NCBI RefSeq assembly: GCF_001612845.1
Contig: NZ_BDBF01000001.1
Span: 359,807-423,806 of the forward strand
DNA length: 64,000 bases
From: Nocardia elegans NBRC 108235
GTDB taxonomy: Bacteria > Actinomycetota > Actinomycetes > Mycobacteriales > Mycobacteriaceae
Reading direction: 5' to 3'
Of this stretch, positions 18,012 through 27,247 are shown one piece after another (positions within the stretch are counted from its first letter, which is position 1; every line of letters starts with the position of its first letter). The position numbers were made by a program, and so were the translations under genes. A model generated the notes under the pieces. That model made no database searches. It had not been told where the DNA came from and saw nothing but the letters and a program-made list of their open reading frames with translations.

Positions 18012-19541
18012 TCAGGCCTTCCGCTGCGCGGACGACCGGGCGGGATTGCCCTGACCGGCCGCCTTCGGATCCTTCTCGTCCTGTTTCGCCCGGACGCCGG
18101 ATTCCACCCGGTCGCCCAGATCCTTGTCCACATTGCGCCAGTATTCGAAGGCGCGCGCCAGGACCGGCTCGGACACACCGTTGAGAAGATGGCCGACGAT
18201 GTTGTCCACCAACCGTTCTCGTGCCGCGTCGTCGAGCACCTGGCGGACCAGTGTGCCCGCCTGACCCCAATCGTCGTCGTCGCGGCGCAGCGTGTAGGCC
18301 TCGCGCACCATTTCGCCGTCGGTGTACCAGCCGGCGGTCGGACCGGCCCGGCCGGGTTCGGCGTGCGGTCCGCCCTTGGAATTCGGCACGTAGACCGGGT
18401 CGCCCGGATTGTGGTGCCGCATGTGGCCGTCCTTGGTGTAGGAGTGCGACGGCGACTTCGGCGCGTTGACCGGCAATTCCTTGTAGTTCGCGCCGATCCG
18501 GTAACGGTGGGCGTCCGGATACGAGAACCACCGGCCCAACAGCATCTTGTCCGGGCTCGGTCCCGTTCCCGGCACCGCGTTGCTCGGCTCGAAGGCGGCT
18601 TGTTCGATCTCGGTGTGATAGTCGGACGGGTTGCGATTCAACGTCATCCGGCCGACCTCGTAGAGCGGATAATCGCCGTGCGGCCACACCTTGGTCAGAT
18701 CGAACGGGTTGAACCGGTAGGTCTTGGCCGCCTCGAACGGCATGATCTGCATCTTCAGCGTCCAGCTCGGGTGGTCCCCGCGCTCGATCGCCTCCCACAG
18801 ATCCCGGATGTGATAGTCGGTATCCATCGAGGCCATCTGGTCGCCCTCGTCCTGGGTGAAGAACTCCACACCCTGGTCGGTGATGAAGTGGTACTTGACC
18901 CAGTGCTTCTCGCCCTCGGCGTTGACCCACATGTAGGTGTGGCTGGAGTAGCCGTTCATGTGCCGCCAGGTGCGCGGGATACCGCGATCGCCCATCAGCC
19001 AGGTGACCTGGTGCGCCGACTCCGGCGACAGCGTCCAGAAGTCCCACTGCATATCGTGGTCGCGTAAGTTGTTGTCCGCCCGGCGTTTCTGCGATCGGAT
19101 GAAGTCCTGAAACTTCATCGGATCGCGGACGAAGAAGATCGGGGTGTTGTTGCCGACCAGGTCGAAATTGCCGTCCTCGGTATAGAACTTCAACGCGAAT
19201 CCACGGGGATCACGCCAGGTGTCCGGGCTGCCCCGCTCACCGGCCACTGTGGAGAACCGGGCCAGCATCTCGGTCCTCGCCCCGGGCTGGAACACCTTCG
19301 CGCAGGTGTAGGCGCTCATATCCTGCGTGACCTCGAAGACGCCGAACGCGCCGCCGCCCTTGGCGTGCGGCTGACGTTCGGGTACGCGTTCGCGGTTGAA
19401 CGCGGCCATCTTCTCGATCAGATACGCGTCGTTGAGCAGGATCGGGCCATCGGGGCCTATCGTCAGCGAGTCTTCGTCGCTGGCAACCGGAATTCCGGCG
19501 TCGTCGGTGGTGAAACCGCCGGCGCGAGTCTTCTCGACCAT
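18012..19541 (-). CDS. katA: Monofunctional haem catalase
   Basis: 509 residues, the usual size of small-subunit catalases. The distal His lies in [17 protein letters not shown], the distal Asn in [16 protein letters not shown], and the proximal haem-ligand Tyr in [13 protein letters not shown]; all are present, so the enzyme should turn over H2O2. AGGAG lies close to the ATG at 19541. It is read in the same direction as the two-helix membrane protein upstream. No Fur- or OxyR-type regulator gene is adjacent. Confidence 0.95.
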   Translation of the reverse strand: MVEKTRAGGFTTDDAGIPVASDEDSLTIGPDGPILLNDAYLIEKMAAFNRERVPERQPHAKGGGAFGVFEVTQDMSAYTCAKVFQPGARTEMLARFSTVAGERGSPDTWRDPRGFALKFYTEDGNFDLVGNNTPIFFVRDPMKFQDFIRSQKRRADNNLRDHDMQWDFWTLSPESAHQVTWLMGDRGIPRTWRHMNGYSSHTYMWVNAEGEKHWVKYHFITDQGVEFFTQDEGDQMASMDTDYHIRDLWEAIERGDHPSWTLKMQIMPFEAAKTYRFNPFDLTKVWPHGDYPLYEVGRMTLNRNPSDYHTEIEQAAFEPSNAVPGTGPSPDKMLLGRWFSYPDAHRYRIGANYKELPVNAPKSPSHSYTKDGHMRHHNPGDPVYVPNSKGGPHAEPGRAGPTAGWYTDGEMVREAYTLRRDDDDWGQAGTLVRQVLDDAARERLVDNIVGHLLNGVSEPVLARAFEYWRNVDKDLGDRVESGVRAKQDEKDPKAAGQGNPARSSAQRKA

Positions 19542-19614
19542 CTCTCTCCTCTCCCGGATCGGATCGGTGCGGCGGTCTCGCCTCCGCGGCGGGCCCGCCG
19601 CGTTCACACGCTGA

Positions 19615-19935
19615 TCAGTGCCCCTGTCGCTGGTGCGGCTCCCACTGGTCACGCGCCTGGGTGCGCCTGCTCTCCAGCGCGATCCACGTCACGCCGCCGA
19701 TGAGGCACACCGCGCACACCACGCCGGCCACGATCGCCCACCCGCCGAAGCCGTATCCGGCAGCGGTCAGCGCGAGCGCCAGCGCCACGAAGCTCAACGC
19801 GCACAGGATGATGCCCGGAATGTTGTATGTGTCCTCGATTCCCTCACCGGCATGTTTGCGCGGTGCTCGCAGCATCCGCCGCCGCTGCGCCTGCTCCTGC
19901 GATGTGCTTTCACGCGACATCCGCGGGTCCGTCAT
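19615..19935 (-). CDS. Small two-helix membrane protein
   Basis: 106 residues. A charged N-terminus of about 40 residues (many Arg, Gln) leads into two membrane helices (about 42-63 and 67-88) and a short charged tail. The ATG at 19935 has GGAGG seven bases upstream; an ATG three bases earlier has poorer spacing. It lies 73 bp upstream of catalase on the same strand. I do not recognise a family, and no function can be given. Confidence 0.7.
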   Translation of the reverse strand: MTDPRMSRESTSQEQAQRRRMLRAPRKHAGEGIEDTYNIPGIILCALSFVALALALTAAGYGFGGWAIVAGVVCAVCLIGGVTWIALESRRTQARDQWEPHQRQGH

Positions 19936-20049
19936 CATGGCACCTCCGTGTCCCGGTTGCGGCCGCACAGGGCGCACTCCTCCCTGCTTGCAGGCGTACT
20001 ACCCGGGTTCGGCGGTTCGAATCAGGCGAATCCCACCGCCCCGCGCCCT

Positions 20050-21756
20050 TCACCCGATGGATTCGACGATCTTGACCACGACCAGCACGACGGCCACCAG
20101 CAGATACCCACGCAGGGCGAGCATGCCCGCGGTGCGCAGCGGCGTGAACGACGGACGCTCGAGGGTGTGCAGCGCCGGAGTGCGGAAGGTGTCGCGGTCC
20201 CCGGCGAGTTCGGCGCGTTCGGAGCCGCGGTCCAGTTCCTGCACCTGACCGGGGTCGAGGTCGCCGAAACGGGCCGCGGTCGCCGCGGCGGAGCGGCGCC
20301 GGGTTCGCCCGTGGGCGAGCAGGGCGACCGCACCCCCGGCCAGACCGGCGAGCACGCCCGCACCCAACCCGAACTCGAGGGTCCGGGTGCTCAGGCCCGG
20401 GAAGAACGTGGCGGCGGTGAGCGCGGCCGAGAGCAGCACCAGCGCCCAGACGATGATCGCGGCGCAGATGTTCTGCCGCAGCGTATTCACCCACGGGCCG
20501 AGTACGTCGCGGTCGTTGCACAGCAGCACCAGGAATACCGTCGCCGAGGGCAGCAGCACCCCGGCCAGCGCCTGCACACCCTGCGTGATCAGGCCCAGCA
20601 CGTGGTCGGGGCTGAACGAGATCGCGGCGGCGACAGCCAGCAGGGCCGCGTAACCGGCGTAGAAACCGGGTGCCTCGGACACCTTCCAATGCAGCGAATG
20701 CCGCCGCCCGAGCGTATCGCCGAGGGTGTAGGTCGTGGCCAGACCGACCGCGTTGGCGCCGATCAGCGAGGCGTCGAGCAGGACGATCGCGAACAGCGCG
20801 CCGACCACCGGGCCCGCGTGGGCACGCAGGCCCGCCGCGACCGCACCGGCATCGGTGAAGCCGCCGACCGGACCGGTTCCCGACAGTCCGTAGGCGGTCG
20901 CGGCCATGATCGCGATCGCGCCGGCCATCACCACCACTATTCCCAGCCACAGATCGATACGCTCGTAGCGGATCCAGCGCGGGGTGATGCGCTTGTCGAC
21001 GATGTTGGACTGCTGGAAGAACAGCTGCCACGGTGCGACGGTGGTGCCGACGATCGCCACGATGATCAGCAACAGGGTCGACGAGAGCCCGCCCGGCAGC
21101 GACGGGATCAGCCCGTGCCCGGCGCCCGATACGCTCGGATGGACCAGCAACGCCATCGGGAACAGCACGATGTTCACCGCGATGAGCGTCATCATCAGGC
21201 TCTCCCACCGCCGGAACGACCCACCCGCGACCACGGCGAACAGCGCGACCGCCGCCAGCGGCACCGATACCGCCTTCGGCAATCCGAAATAGCTCAGAGC
21301 CATTGCCACGCCGATGAATTCGGTGACGATGGTCAGCGCGTTGACCACGAAGAGATCGCCGACGCTGAACGCGCCCCAGAACTTCCCGAATCGCGCGAAG
21401 ATGAGCCGGGCATGGCCGACACCGGCCACCGCACCAAGCCGCACCACCATTTCCTGGTTGACGTACAGCACCGGAATCAGCAGCACGAGCGTCCAGAGCA
21501 GAGCCATGCCGTAGTTCTGACCGGCCTGGGCGTAAGTGGCCACGCCGCCGGCGTCGTTGTCGCCGACCATGACGATCAGGCCGGGCCCGATCACCGCCGC
21601 CAGCATGCGCAATCGCTGCATCCGGCTGCGGCCGGCGAGGTCGTCGTGCTGCCGGATCACGCCCAGCGCGCCGACGATATCGCCGACGTGGGCGTGATCG
21701 GCGACAGCGCCGGGGGGTGCGGCCGGGGTGCGGGTGTCGTCGGAGTAGGTGGTCAT
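20050..21756 (-). CDS. Nramp-related transporter with non-canonical metal site, probably magnesium
   Basis: 568 residues with about eleven membrane helices and a cytosolic stretch near 490-540. It aligns with Nramp-family proteins, but the canonical TM1 DPGN is replaced (GPGLIVMVGDNDAGGVATY, about residues 57-75) and the TM6 MPH triplet reads VAPWQLFFQQS. Loss of the TM6 Met is the mark of Nramp-related Mg2+ transporters rather than Mn2+/Fe2+ importers. An M-box magnesium riboswitch precedes it at 22225-22388, with two short ORFs between, which supports Mg2+ as substrate. The start ATG at 21756 has a weak GGAAG site 13 bases upstream; a GTG at 21789 is the alternative. mgtC is divergent. Confidence 0.85.
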   Translation of the reverse strand: MTTYSDDTRTPAAPPGAVADHAHVGDIVGALGVIRQHDDLAGRSRMQRLRMLAAVIGPGLIVMVGDNDAGGVATYAQAGQNYGMALLWTLVLLIPVLYVNQEMVVRLGAVAGVGHARLIFARFGKFWGAFSVGDLFVVNALTIVTEFIGVAMALSYFGLPKAVSVPLAAVALFAVVAGGSFRRWESLMMTLIAVNIVLFPMALLVHPSVSGAGHGLIPSLPGGLSSTLLLIIVAIVGTTVAPWQLFFQQSNIVDKRITPRWIRYERIDLWLGIVVVMAGAIAIMAATAYGLSGTGPVGGFTDAGAVAAGLRAHAGPVVGALFAIVLLDASLIGANAVGLATTYTLGDTLGRRHSLHWKVSEAPGFYAGYAALLAVAAAISFSPDHVLGLITQGVQALAGVLLPSATVFLVLLCNDRDVLGPWVNTLRQNICAAIIVWALVLLSAALTAATFFPGLSTRTLEFGLGAGVLAGLAGGAVALLAHGRTRRRSAAATAARFGDLDPGQVQELDRGSERAELAGDRDTFRTPALHTLERPSFTPLRTAGMLALRGYLLVAVVLVVVKIVESIG

Positions 21757-21811
21757 CGCCGCGCTCGCTTCCTGAAACTCTGTGCTCACCAGTTGTTTTC
21801 GAGTTCCGGGG

Positions 21812-21958
21812 CTAGTGGAGTGCGCCCGGGCGGCGCTCGAGGTGAGCGCCGAGCGCGGCGGTGTGCACGGGCGCCGAGGGACGGCAGGAACGCAGGTTGC
21901 GGCGCTCGAATTCGGTCAGGCGGCGGCCGGTGAGTCGACGGAAGACATTGCGGTACAT
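21812..21958 (-). CDS. 48-codon ORF in the transporter leader
   Basis: ATG at 21958 preceded by GAGGAG with ideal spacing, stop TAG at 21812. The product would be 48 residues and strongly basic, starting MYRNVFRRLTGRRLTEFER. It lies between the M-box and the Nramp-related gene, ending 55 bp before that start. It may be a real small protein or a translated leader ORF; no family recognised. Confidence 0.5.
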   Translation of the reverse strand: MYRNVFRRLTGRRLTEFERRNLRSCRPSAPVHTAALGAHLERRPGALH

Positions 21959-22052
21959 GGGTTCTCCTCAGAGGTGAAACCCGGCTGCGGGCAGCCCGCG
22001 GCACCCCGGAACCCCACATCGGCGATGCCGATGCGGTGGATCGGGGGTGAGT

Positions 22053-22124
22053 TCAGGCGGACAGGCAGCGAGCCGGGGACGATACGGTTCGCGAACTCGG
22101 ATACGGACTATCTCCGGATGGCAT
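22053..22124 (-). CDS. 23-codon leader ORF after the M-box
   Basis: ATG at 22124 with GAGGAGGTGAGG starting 18 bases upstream, stop TGA at 22053. The peptide begins MPSGDSPYPSS, so proline is at positions 2, 7 and 9 and Asp at 5. It starts about 100 bases after the riboswitch 3' end. Proline- and acid-rich leader peptides upstream of Mg2+ transport genes are known to sense Mg2+ through ribosome instability (MgtL); a similar role here is inference. Confidence 0.5.
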   Translation of the reverse strand: MPSGDSPYPSSRTVSSPARCLSA

Positions 22125-22224
22125 CGCCCCTCACCTCCTCGCTGCCGGGACGCACGCGCACGTCGTTGTTCTGGTGATCGGCACCACGCGAGAGGGAGAC
22201 CCGCCCGAACGGCGGAGACGCACC

Positions 22225-22388
22225 CCTCTCGTCAGAGCTTCGGCACTGTACGACGTATCCCCTTGCGGGAGAAGCCACTTCGGATCATCCCTTAATCCGG
22301 GAAGATCTGTCCTAACCCTGGGCGTCTCTCGACGTCGTCGGATCAGTGGCCTGTGTTCGTACAGGAGCCTCGCCTAGCGAGGTGCTGA
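22225..22388 (-). promoter_or_regulatory. M-box (ykoK) magnesium riboswitch
   Basis: Read on the minus strand, the segment shows the conserved M-box blocks in order: GCTAGGCGAGGCTCCTGTAC at the 5' end, GAGAGACGCCCAGGG in the middle, and TACAGTGCCGAAGCTCTGAC at the 3' end. These match the B. subtilis ykoK aptamer block by block. M-boxes fold on Mg2+ binding and lower expression of Mg2+ uptake genes. The gene downstream is the Nramp-related transporter at 20050-21756. The region to its 3' side has no obvious classical terminator, so the output may be translational or via the leader ORFs. Confidence 0.9.
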
Positions 22389-22480
22389 CTGCAAAAGAGT
22401 GAACCCGGAATTCGCGATTGTCAAATCGGTGGCCACCGGCGGGGTTGCCAGCATCCGATCGGCGGTGTTTACTTCCTTCC

Positions 22481-22501
22481 CGGCGCCGCCGGCCGGCGCC
22501 G
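22481..22501. promoter_or_regulatory. GC-rich hairpin upstream of the mgtC leader ORF
   Basis: CGGCGCCG at 22481-22488 and again at 22494-22501 (self-complementary) can form an 8-bp stem with a 5-nt loop, 23 bases before the ribosome binding site of the leader ORF at 22539. It could sit in the mgtC 5' leader or the promoter; the transcription start is not known. Confidence 0.45.
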
Positions 22502-22538
22502 TTCTACGCGGGTCGTGTCCCGGAAGGAGGTGGTCGCT

Positions 22539-22628
22539 GTGCCCGACGACAGTCATATACGTCGTTTTGCCAAGAATTCACTCGGCGACCATTCTCGTGT
22601 CGACGCGACCGTGCCGATGTCGCGGTAG
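22539..22628 (+). CDS. 29-codon leader ORF of mgtC
   Basis: GTG at 22539 with a perfect AAGGAGG at 22524-22530 and 8-base spacing, stop TAG at 22626-22628, 42 bp before the mgtC ATG. The peptide begins MPDDSHIRRF, that is, proline then two acidic residues straight after the start. Such N-termini destabilise translating ribosomes at low Mg2+ in the enterobacterial MgtL system. The site is far stronger than that of mgtC itself, so translation is likely; the sensing role is inference. Confidence 0.6.
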   Translation: MPDDSHIRRFAKNSLGDHSRVDATVPMSR

Positions 22629-22670
22629 CCTGCGCGTGCGAGTTCTCGCCCTCCATCGAAGGGTTGTCTC

Positions 22671-23381
22671 ATGTCGACTTGGGAGATGCTGCTGCGCCTG
22701 GCCACCGGTGTCGGTCTCGGTGCGGTGATCGGTTTCGAACGGCAGTACCGGGCCCGGATGGCCGGATTGCGGACCAACGCCCTGGTCTCCGCGGGCGCGG
22801 CGTTGTTCGTGCTGCTGTCCGCGCACGGCTTTCACGGCGGCGCCGCCGATCCGACCCGGGTCGCGGCCCAAATCGTTTCCGGTATCGGCTTTCTCGGCGC
22901 GGGTGTGATCATCCGCGACGGATTGAACGTGCGGGGGCTCAACACCGCCGCGACACTCTGGTGCGCGGCGGCGGTCGGCGCGCTCTCCGGCGCCGGAATG
23001 TACGGCACCGCGGCGGCGGGAACCGTCGCGGTGGTCATCGTCAATATCGCGTTGCGGGCGGCCGGGCGAGCGGTCGACCGCCAGCCGGAATCGGGTAACG
23101 AGCAACCAGCGCACTACGCGTTCACCGCCGTCACCGACGACGCGCACGAAGCGCATGTGCGCGCGCTGCTGGTCCAGGCGTTGACGCGCACGGACTTCCG
23201 GCTCGTGTCGGTCGCCAGCGCCAACGCCGAGGATGCGGGCCGGGTGGAGGTGCGCGCGGATCTGGTCGGCGATCAGCGCGACGACCGGCAGATGGAATCG
23301 GCGGTCAGCCGGCTGAGTCTGGAACCGTCGGTGACCAGCGTCGGATGGCGCACGGTCGAACCGGTCGCGCCCGGGCTGTAG
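22671..23381 (+). CDS. mgtC: MgtC/SapB family protein
   Basis: 236 residues. The N-terminal membrane domain has the family motifs GLGAVIGFERQ, AGLRTNALVSAGAALFVL and QIVSGIGFLGAGVIIRDG with about five helices (to residue 130), then a soluble C-terminal domain (140-236) with an ACT-like alternation of strands and helices, as in full-length MgtC. MgtC supports growth at low Mg2+ and in macrophages, acting on F-type ATPase and membrane potential in Salmonella. GAAGG precedes the ATG. A short ORF with an acidic/proline start lies upstream, and an M-box transporter gene is divergent, so the locus is devoted to Mg2+. Confidence 0.92.
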   Translation: MSTWEMLLRLATGVGLGAVIGFERQYRARMAGLRTNALVSAGAALFVLLSAHGFHGGAADPTRVAAQIVSGIGFLGAGVIIRDGLNVRGLNTAATLWCAAAVGALSGAGMYGTAAAGTVAVVIVNIALRAAGRAVDRQPESGNEQPAHYAFTAVTDDAHEAHVRALLVQALTRTDFRLVSVASANAEDAGRVEVRADLVGDQRDDRQMESAVSRLSLEPSVTSVGWRTVEPVAPGL

Positions 23382-23428
23382 TGCCCGCTCTGACCTGCAC
23401 CGATGCCCTCCATCACTATGCTGACGCC

Positions 23429-24667
23429 GTGAGCAGTGTCGCCCCGATGGTTCCCGTACCCGCCGACCCGGACACCGTGACCGCGGTGGGCCCCGAGGAC
23501 GACCCCACCGCGGTGGGCCTGAGCCGCGGCGACGTCGAGGCGGTGTGGGAGTCGGTCCGCGCGTGGTACCGGATGGGAACCACTCCGGCGATCCAGATTT
23601 GCCTGCGCCGCCACGGCGCGATCGTGCTGAACCGGGCCATCGGCCACGGCTGGGGTAACGCCCCCGGCGACGGGCCCGACGTCGAACGCATACCGATCAC
23701 CGTCGAGTCCCCGTTCTGCGGTTTCTCCACCGCCAAAGGCGTCGCCGCGACGGTGACGGCGATGCTGATCGAACAGGGCGCCTTCGCGCCGGAAGACCGG
23801 GTGTGCGACTACATCCCGGAATTCGCCGCGCACGGCAAGGGCCGCATCACCATCGCCGATGTGCTCTCCCACGCCGCCGGGGTGCCGTTCATGCCGGCGG
23901 GCTACCGCGGCTTCGACTCCGTCGTCGACGAGGAGGTCGCGGTGCGGGCGCTGACCGAGTTGCGGCCGAGTTGGCCGCCCCGGCGCTTTCGCGTCTATCA
24001 CGCACTGACCAGCGGATTGATCCTGCGTCTGCTGGTCCAGCGCGCGACCGGCAAACGGATGCGCGACCATCTCGCCGAGCAGGTGCTGAATCCGCTCGGT
24101 TTCCGGTGGACGACCTTCGGGGTGAGCCCGGAGGACGTCGACCGGGTGGTGCCGAGTGTGCGCACCGGACCGCGACCCTCCCGGGCCTGGTCGCTGGTGG
24201 CCGGCAAGGCGCTCGGCGGTGGAATGAGCGCCTCGACCTCGGCGGATTCGGTGCGCGCGTTCCTCACCGCGGAGCTTCCCTCCGGCAATCTCGTGACCAC
24301 CGCCGCGGAACTCTCGCGCTTCTACGAAATCCTTTGTCGCGGTGGGGAACTCGACGGTGTGCGGATCCTGTCTCCCGACACTCTGCACAGCGCGATCGCA
24401 CCCGCCCCCCGGATCCCCGGCATCGCCGGCCGGGTCAGTCGCGCCGGCTTCGAGCTGGGCGGGCGGCGGTCGAAATTCGGCGCCCACACCGAAAAGCATT
24501 TCGGCCGTAGCGGATTGACCACCCAGTACGGCTGGGCCGACCTCGACCGCGGACTGTCCGGCGCGATTCTGACCAGCGGTAAGTCGACCGTGGACACCGA
24601 GCGGCCCTGGCAGTTGTGCGCACAGATCTCGGCGGTCGTTCCCCGCTCGCCCGTCGCCCGGCCGTAG
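23429..24667 (+). CDS. Serine hydrolase, beta-lactamase/esterase (PF00144) fold
   Basis: 412 residues from a GTG at 23429; an ATG at 23447 is possible, neither has a good ribosome binding site. The nucleophile motif SxxK is STAK (in CGFSTAKGVAATV) near 102, and the Tyr motif is YHA in FRVYHALTSG near 190, as in class C beta-lactamase-like esterases such as EstB and the LipE/LipD group of mycobacteria. There is no signal peptide, so a cytosolic esterase is more likely than an antibiotic-degrading enzyme. It follows mgtC by 47 bp on the same strand and may be cotranscribed, but no functional link is apparent. Confidence 0.82.
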   Translation: MSSVAPMVPVPADPDTVTAVGPEDDPTAVGLSRGDVEAVWESVRAWYRMGTTPAIQICLRRHGAIVLNRAIGHGWGNAPGDGPDVERIPITVESPFCGFSTAKGVAATVTAMLIEQGAFAPEDRVCDYIPEFAAHGKGRITIADVLSHAAGVPFMPAGYRGFDSVVDEEVAVRALTELRPSWPPRRFRVYHALTSGLILRLLVQRATGKRMRDHLAEQVLNPLGFRWTTFGVSPEDVDRVVPSVRTGPRPSRAWSLVAGKALGGGMSASTSADSVRAFLTAELPSGNLVTTAAELSRFYEILCRGGELDGVRILSPDTLHSAIAPAPRIPGIAGRVSRAGFELGGRRSKFGAHTEKHFGRSGLTTQYGWADLDRGLSGAILTSGKSTVDTERPWQLCAQISAVVPRSPVARP

Positions 24668-24711
24668 CGGCGGCATCCTCGCGGCTCCCTGCCGTCCGGC
24701 CGGTCCGGGTC

Positions 24712-27060
24712 TCAGCCCTGCGGCTCGGGAAGCCGAAGTCGTTTGAGCGACACCGCGTTCAGCGCGACGATGATACTGGAGCCCGACATGGTCAGTGCGG
24801 CGATCTCCGGGCGGAGGGTGAATCCGAAGGCCGGTTCGAGCACGCCGGCGGCGATCGGGAGTGCGACCGCGTTGTATCCCACCGCCCACGCCAGGTTCTG
24901 ATGCATCTTGCGCAGCGTGCCGCGGCCGATCCGCAAGGCGGTGGGCACATCGAGCGGGTCCGATCGCATCAGCACGACATCCGCGGTGTCGATGGCCACG
25001 TCCGTGCCGGCCCCGATGGCGATGCCGAGGTCGGCCCGTGCCAGCGCGGGCGCGTCGTTCACGCCGTCGCCCACCATCGCGACTTTCCTTCCGCCCGAAT
25101 GCAATTGCGCGATGGTGTCGGCCTTGTCGCCGGGCAGCACCTCCGCGATGACCGTATCGATGCCCAATTCGGCCGCGATGCGATCGGCCGTGGCGCGATT
25201 GTCGCCGGTGAGCATCACGACTTCCACACCCAGATCGTGCATTTCGCGCACCGCCGCGGCGGCGGTCTCACGGGGTGCGTCGGCGATCCCGACCACCGCG
25301 ACCGCCTTGTCGTCGACCGCCACCAGCACGGCGGTCTGGCCGCCGTCCGCGATCCGGGCCCGAGCGTCGGCCAATTCGCCGAGTTCGATCCCCTCCCGAT
25401 CCAGCAGTCGCCGGTTGCCGACCACGACACGCTGCCCGTCGACCGTGGCGACGGCGCCGTGCCCCGGCACGTTCTCGAACTTCTCGGCCCGCGCCGGCGC
25501 GGCGCCGCGCTCCTGCGCGTAGCGGACGATCGCCTGTGCCAGTGGGTGTTCCGATTCCCGTTCGACCGCGGCCAGTGCCGCGAGCAGCCGGGGCGAGGGC
25601 TCCGCCGCCGCGGTCACGAATTCGGTGACGGCCGGTTCGCCCTTCGTCAGCGTGCCGGTCTTGTCCAGCACCACCACGTCGACGCGCGCCGCCGTCTCCA
25701 GGGCCAGCGCGTTCTTGAACAGCACGCCCCGACGAGCGCCCAGTCCGGTGCCGACCATGACGGCCGTCGGCGTGGCCAAGCCCAGGGCGTCGGGGCAGGT
25801 GATCACCACGACGGTGATGGCGAACAGCATGGCCGTGGCGAAGGTGGCACCGGCGAGCAACCATCCCACCAGGGTGGCCGCACCGCCGATCAGTGCGACC
25901 AGTACCAGCCAGAACGCCGCGCGGTCGGCCAGTTTCTGGCCCGGCGCCTTCGAATTCTGCGCCTGCTGAACCAGATTCACGATCTGCGCCAGCGCGGTGT
26001 CGGAACCGACCTTGTCCGCACGCACGCGCAGGGTGCCGTCGACGTTGATGCTCGCGCCGATCACCGGAGCACCCGGTTGTTTGTGCACCGGCAGACTCTC
26101 CCCGGTCACCATCGACTCGTCGACCTCGCTGTCGCCGTCTTCCACGACGCCGTCGACCGGGATCTTGGCGCCCGGCCGCACCAGCAGCAGATCACCGACG
26201 GCGACCTCGGCGGTGGGAATCTCCACCTCCTCGCCGTCACGCACCACCACCGCGCGCGGTGGCGCGAGGTCGAGCAGCGTGCGGATGGCGTCGGTGGCGC
26301 CGCCCCGGGCGCGCATCTCGAACCAGTGCCCGAGCAGCACGAAGGTGGCGAGCATGGTCGAGGCCTCGTAGAAGACCTCCCCGCCGCCGGTCAGCGTGAT
26401 CGCGAGCGAATACAGCCATCCCGCCCCGATGGCGACCGCGACCAGCACCATCATGTCGAGGGTCCGCGCCCGCAGCGCCTGCCACGCACCGGTGAAGAAG
26501 ATCGTCGACGAATACCCGACCACCGGCAGACTCAGGATCAGCGCCCACACATCCTGGCGTAGCCCGAACGGCACCGGCAGGTCGATGCCGAACATGTCCG
26601 TGGCCATCGGCGACCACACCATGACCAGCACCGAGAACACCAGCGCGACCAGGAATCGGTTGCGCATGTCGGCGGCCATCGCGGCCATCGACATGTCGTG
26701 GTGATCGTGGGTGCCGTGGTGACCGTGCGTGCCGTCGTGATCGTGCCTGGGTTCCGGTTCGTGCCGGTGCGCGCCGTCGGGACGAGACGGACCGGACGGC
26801 TCGGCCAGCGGATCGCAGATGTGCCGGGGAACCGATCGGCCGGAGCAGTGGATCCCGCAGTCGCGCAACCACTCCCGCAAGTCGTGGACCGAGGTCCGGC
26901 TCGGGTCGAAGCTGACTGTCGCGGTCTGGGCGGCGGGATTGACCGTGGCTTCGAGCACGCCGGGGCGGCGTTGCAGGACCCGGGTGGCGACCTGCCGCCG
27001 GCTCGCCCAGTGCAGGCCGTTCAGATCCAGTACGACGGTTTCATGGCCGTTGCCGTCCAT
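24712..27060 (-). CDS. Heavy-metal P1B-type ATPase, copper-type, with CPD in TM6
   Basis: 782 residues. The N-terminus holds a heavy-metal-associated-like fold without the usual CxxC (residues 8-70), then a His-rich stretch ([17 protein letters not shown], near 108-124), eight membrane helices, [21 protein letters not shown] and GDGVNDAP. The TM6 metal motif reads [10 protein letters not shown] rather than CPC or CPH. The [14 protein letters not shown] segment before TM1 is typical of CopB-type exporters. The ATG at 27060 has GGAG eight bases upstream. A CsoR-like palindrome lies 42 bp upstream, pointing to Cu(I) control, though no csoR gene is adjacent. Confidence 0.9.
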   Translation of the reverse strand: MDGNGHETVVLDLNGLHWASRRQVATRVLQRRPGVLEATVNPAAQTATVSFDPSRTSVHDLREWLRDCGIHCSGRSVPRHICDPLAEPSGPSRPDGAHRHEPEPRHDHDGTHGHHGTHDHHDMSMAAMAADMRNRFLVALVFSVLVMVWSPMATDMFGIDLPVPFGLRQDVWALILSLPVVGYSSTIFFTGAWQALRARTLDMMVLVAVAIGAGWLYSLAITLTGGGEVFYEASTMLATFVLLGHWFEMRARGGATDAIRTLLDLAPPRAVVVRDGEEVEIPTAEVAVGDLLLVRPGAKIPVDGVVEDGDSEVDESMVTGESLPVHKQPGAPVIGASINVDGTLRVRADKVGSDTALAQIVNLVQQAQNSKAPGQKLADRAAFWLVLVALIGGAATLVGWLLAGATFATAMLFAITVVVITCPDALGLATPTAVMVGTGLGARRGVLFKNALALETAARVDVVVLDKTGTLTKGEPAVTEFVTAAAEPSPRLLAALAAVERESEHPLAQAIVRYAQERGAAPARAEKFENVPGHGAVATVDGQRVVVGNRRLLDREGIELGELADARARIADGGQTAVLVAVDDKAVAVVGIADAPRETAAAAVREMHDLGVEVVMLTGDNRATADRIAAELGIDTVIAEVLPGDKADTIAQLHSGGRKVAMVGDGVNDAPALARADLGIAIGAGTDVAIDTADVVLMRSDPLDVPTALRIGRGTLRKMHQNLAWAVGYNAVALPIAAGVLEPAFGFTLRPEIAALTMSGSSIIVALNAVSLKRLRLPEPQG

Positions 27061-27073
27061 GTGCACGACTCCT

Positions 27074-27087
27074 CTCGACCGGTCGAG
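27074..27087. promoter_or_regulatory. 14-bp perfect palindrome in the ATPase leader
   Basis: CTCGACC at 27074-27080 pairs with GGTCGAG at 27081-27087, between the CsoR-like box and the ATG. It may be a second operator or part of a leader hairpin. Confidence 0.4.
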
Positions 27088-27101
27088 TGATTACCAAGAC
27101 C

Positions 27102-27122
27102 ATATACCCACAGGGGGTATAT
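27102..27122. promoter_or_regulatory. CsoR/RicR-like copper operator
   Basis: ATATACCC at 27102-27109 and GGGTATAT at 27115-27122 form a perfect 8-bp inverted repeat with a 5-nt spacer. TACCC/GGGTA halves are the hallmark of Cu(I)-sensing CsoR-family operators. Located directly upstream of the metal ATPase on the minus strand. Confidence 0.75.
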
Positions 27123-27247
27123 GCCAAACGGGGCGCCTTCACCAGCCCTGGAAGGTCGCGACTCGCCACCCACACGGGCCGTCGTTAACATGGTCGGCTC
27201 GGGGGGCGACTATTCGGCGATGGATGTTTCGGGCGGCGGAGGTTCCG

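Noticed and set aside
19618..21933. 771-codon plus-strand frame opposite the Nramp-related gene
   Set aside because: Its translation is dominated by Arg, His, Gln and Asp, as expected for the antisense of a hydrophobic membrane protein.
23429..24667. Antibiotic-resistance beta-lactamase
   Set aside because: There is no signal peptide and the motifs fit the broader esterase group of the fold, so resistance is not supported.
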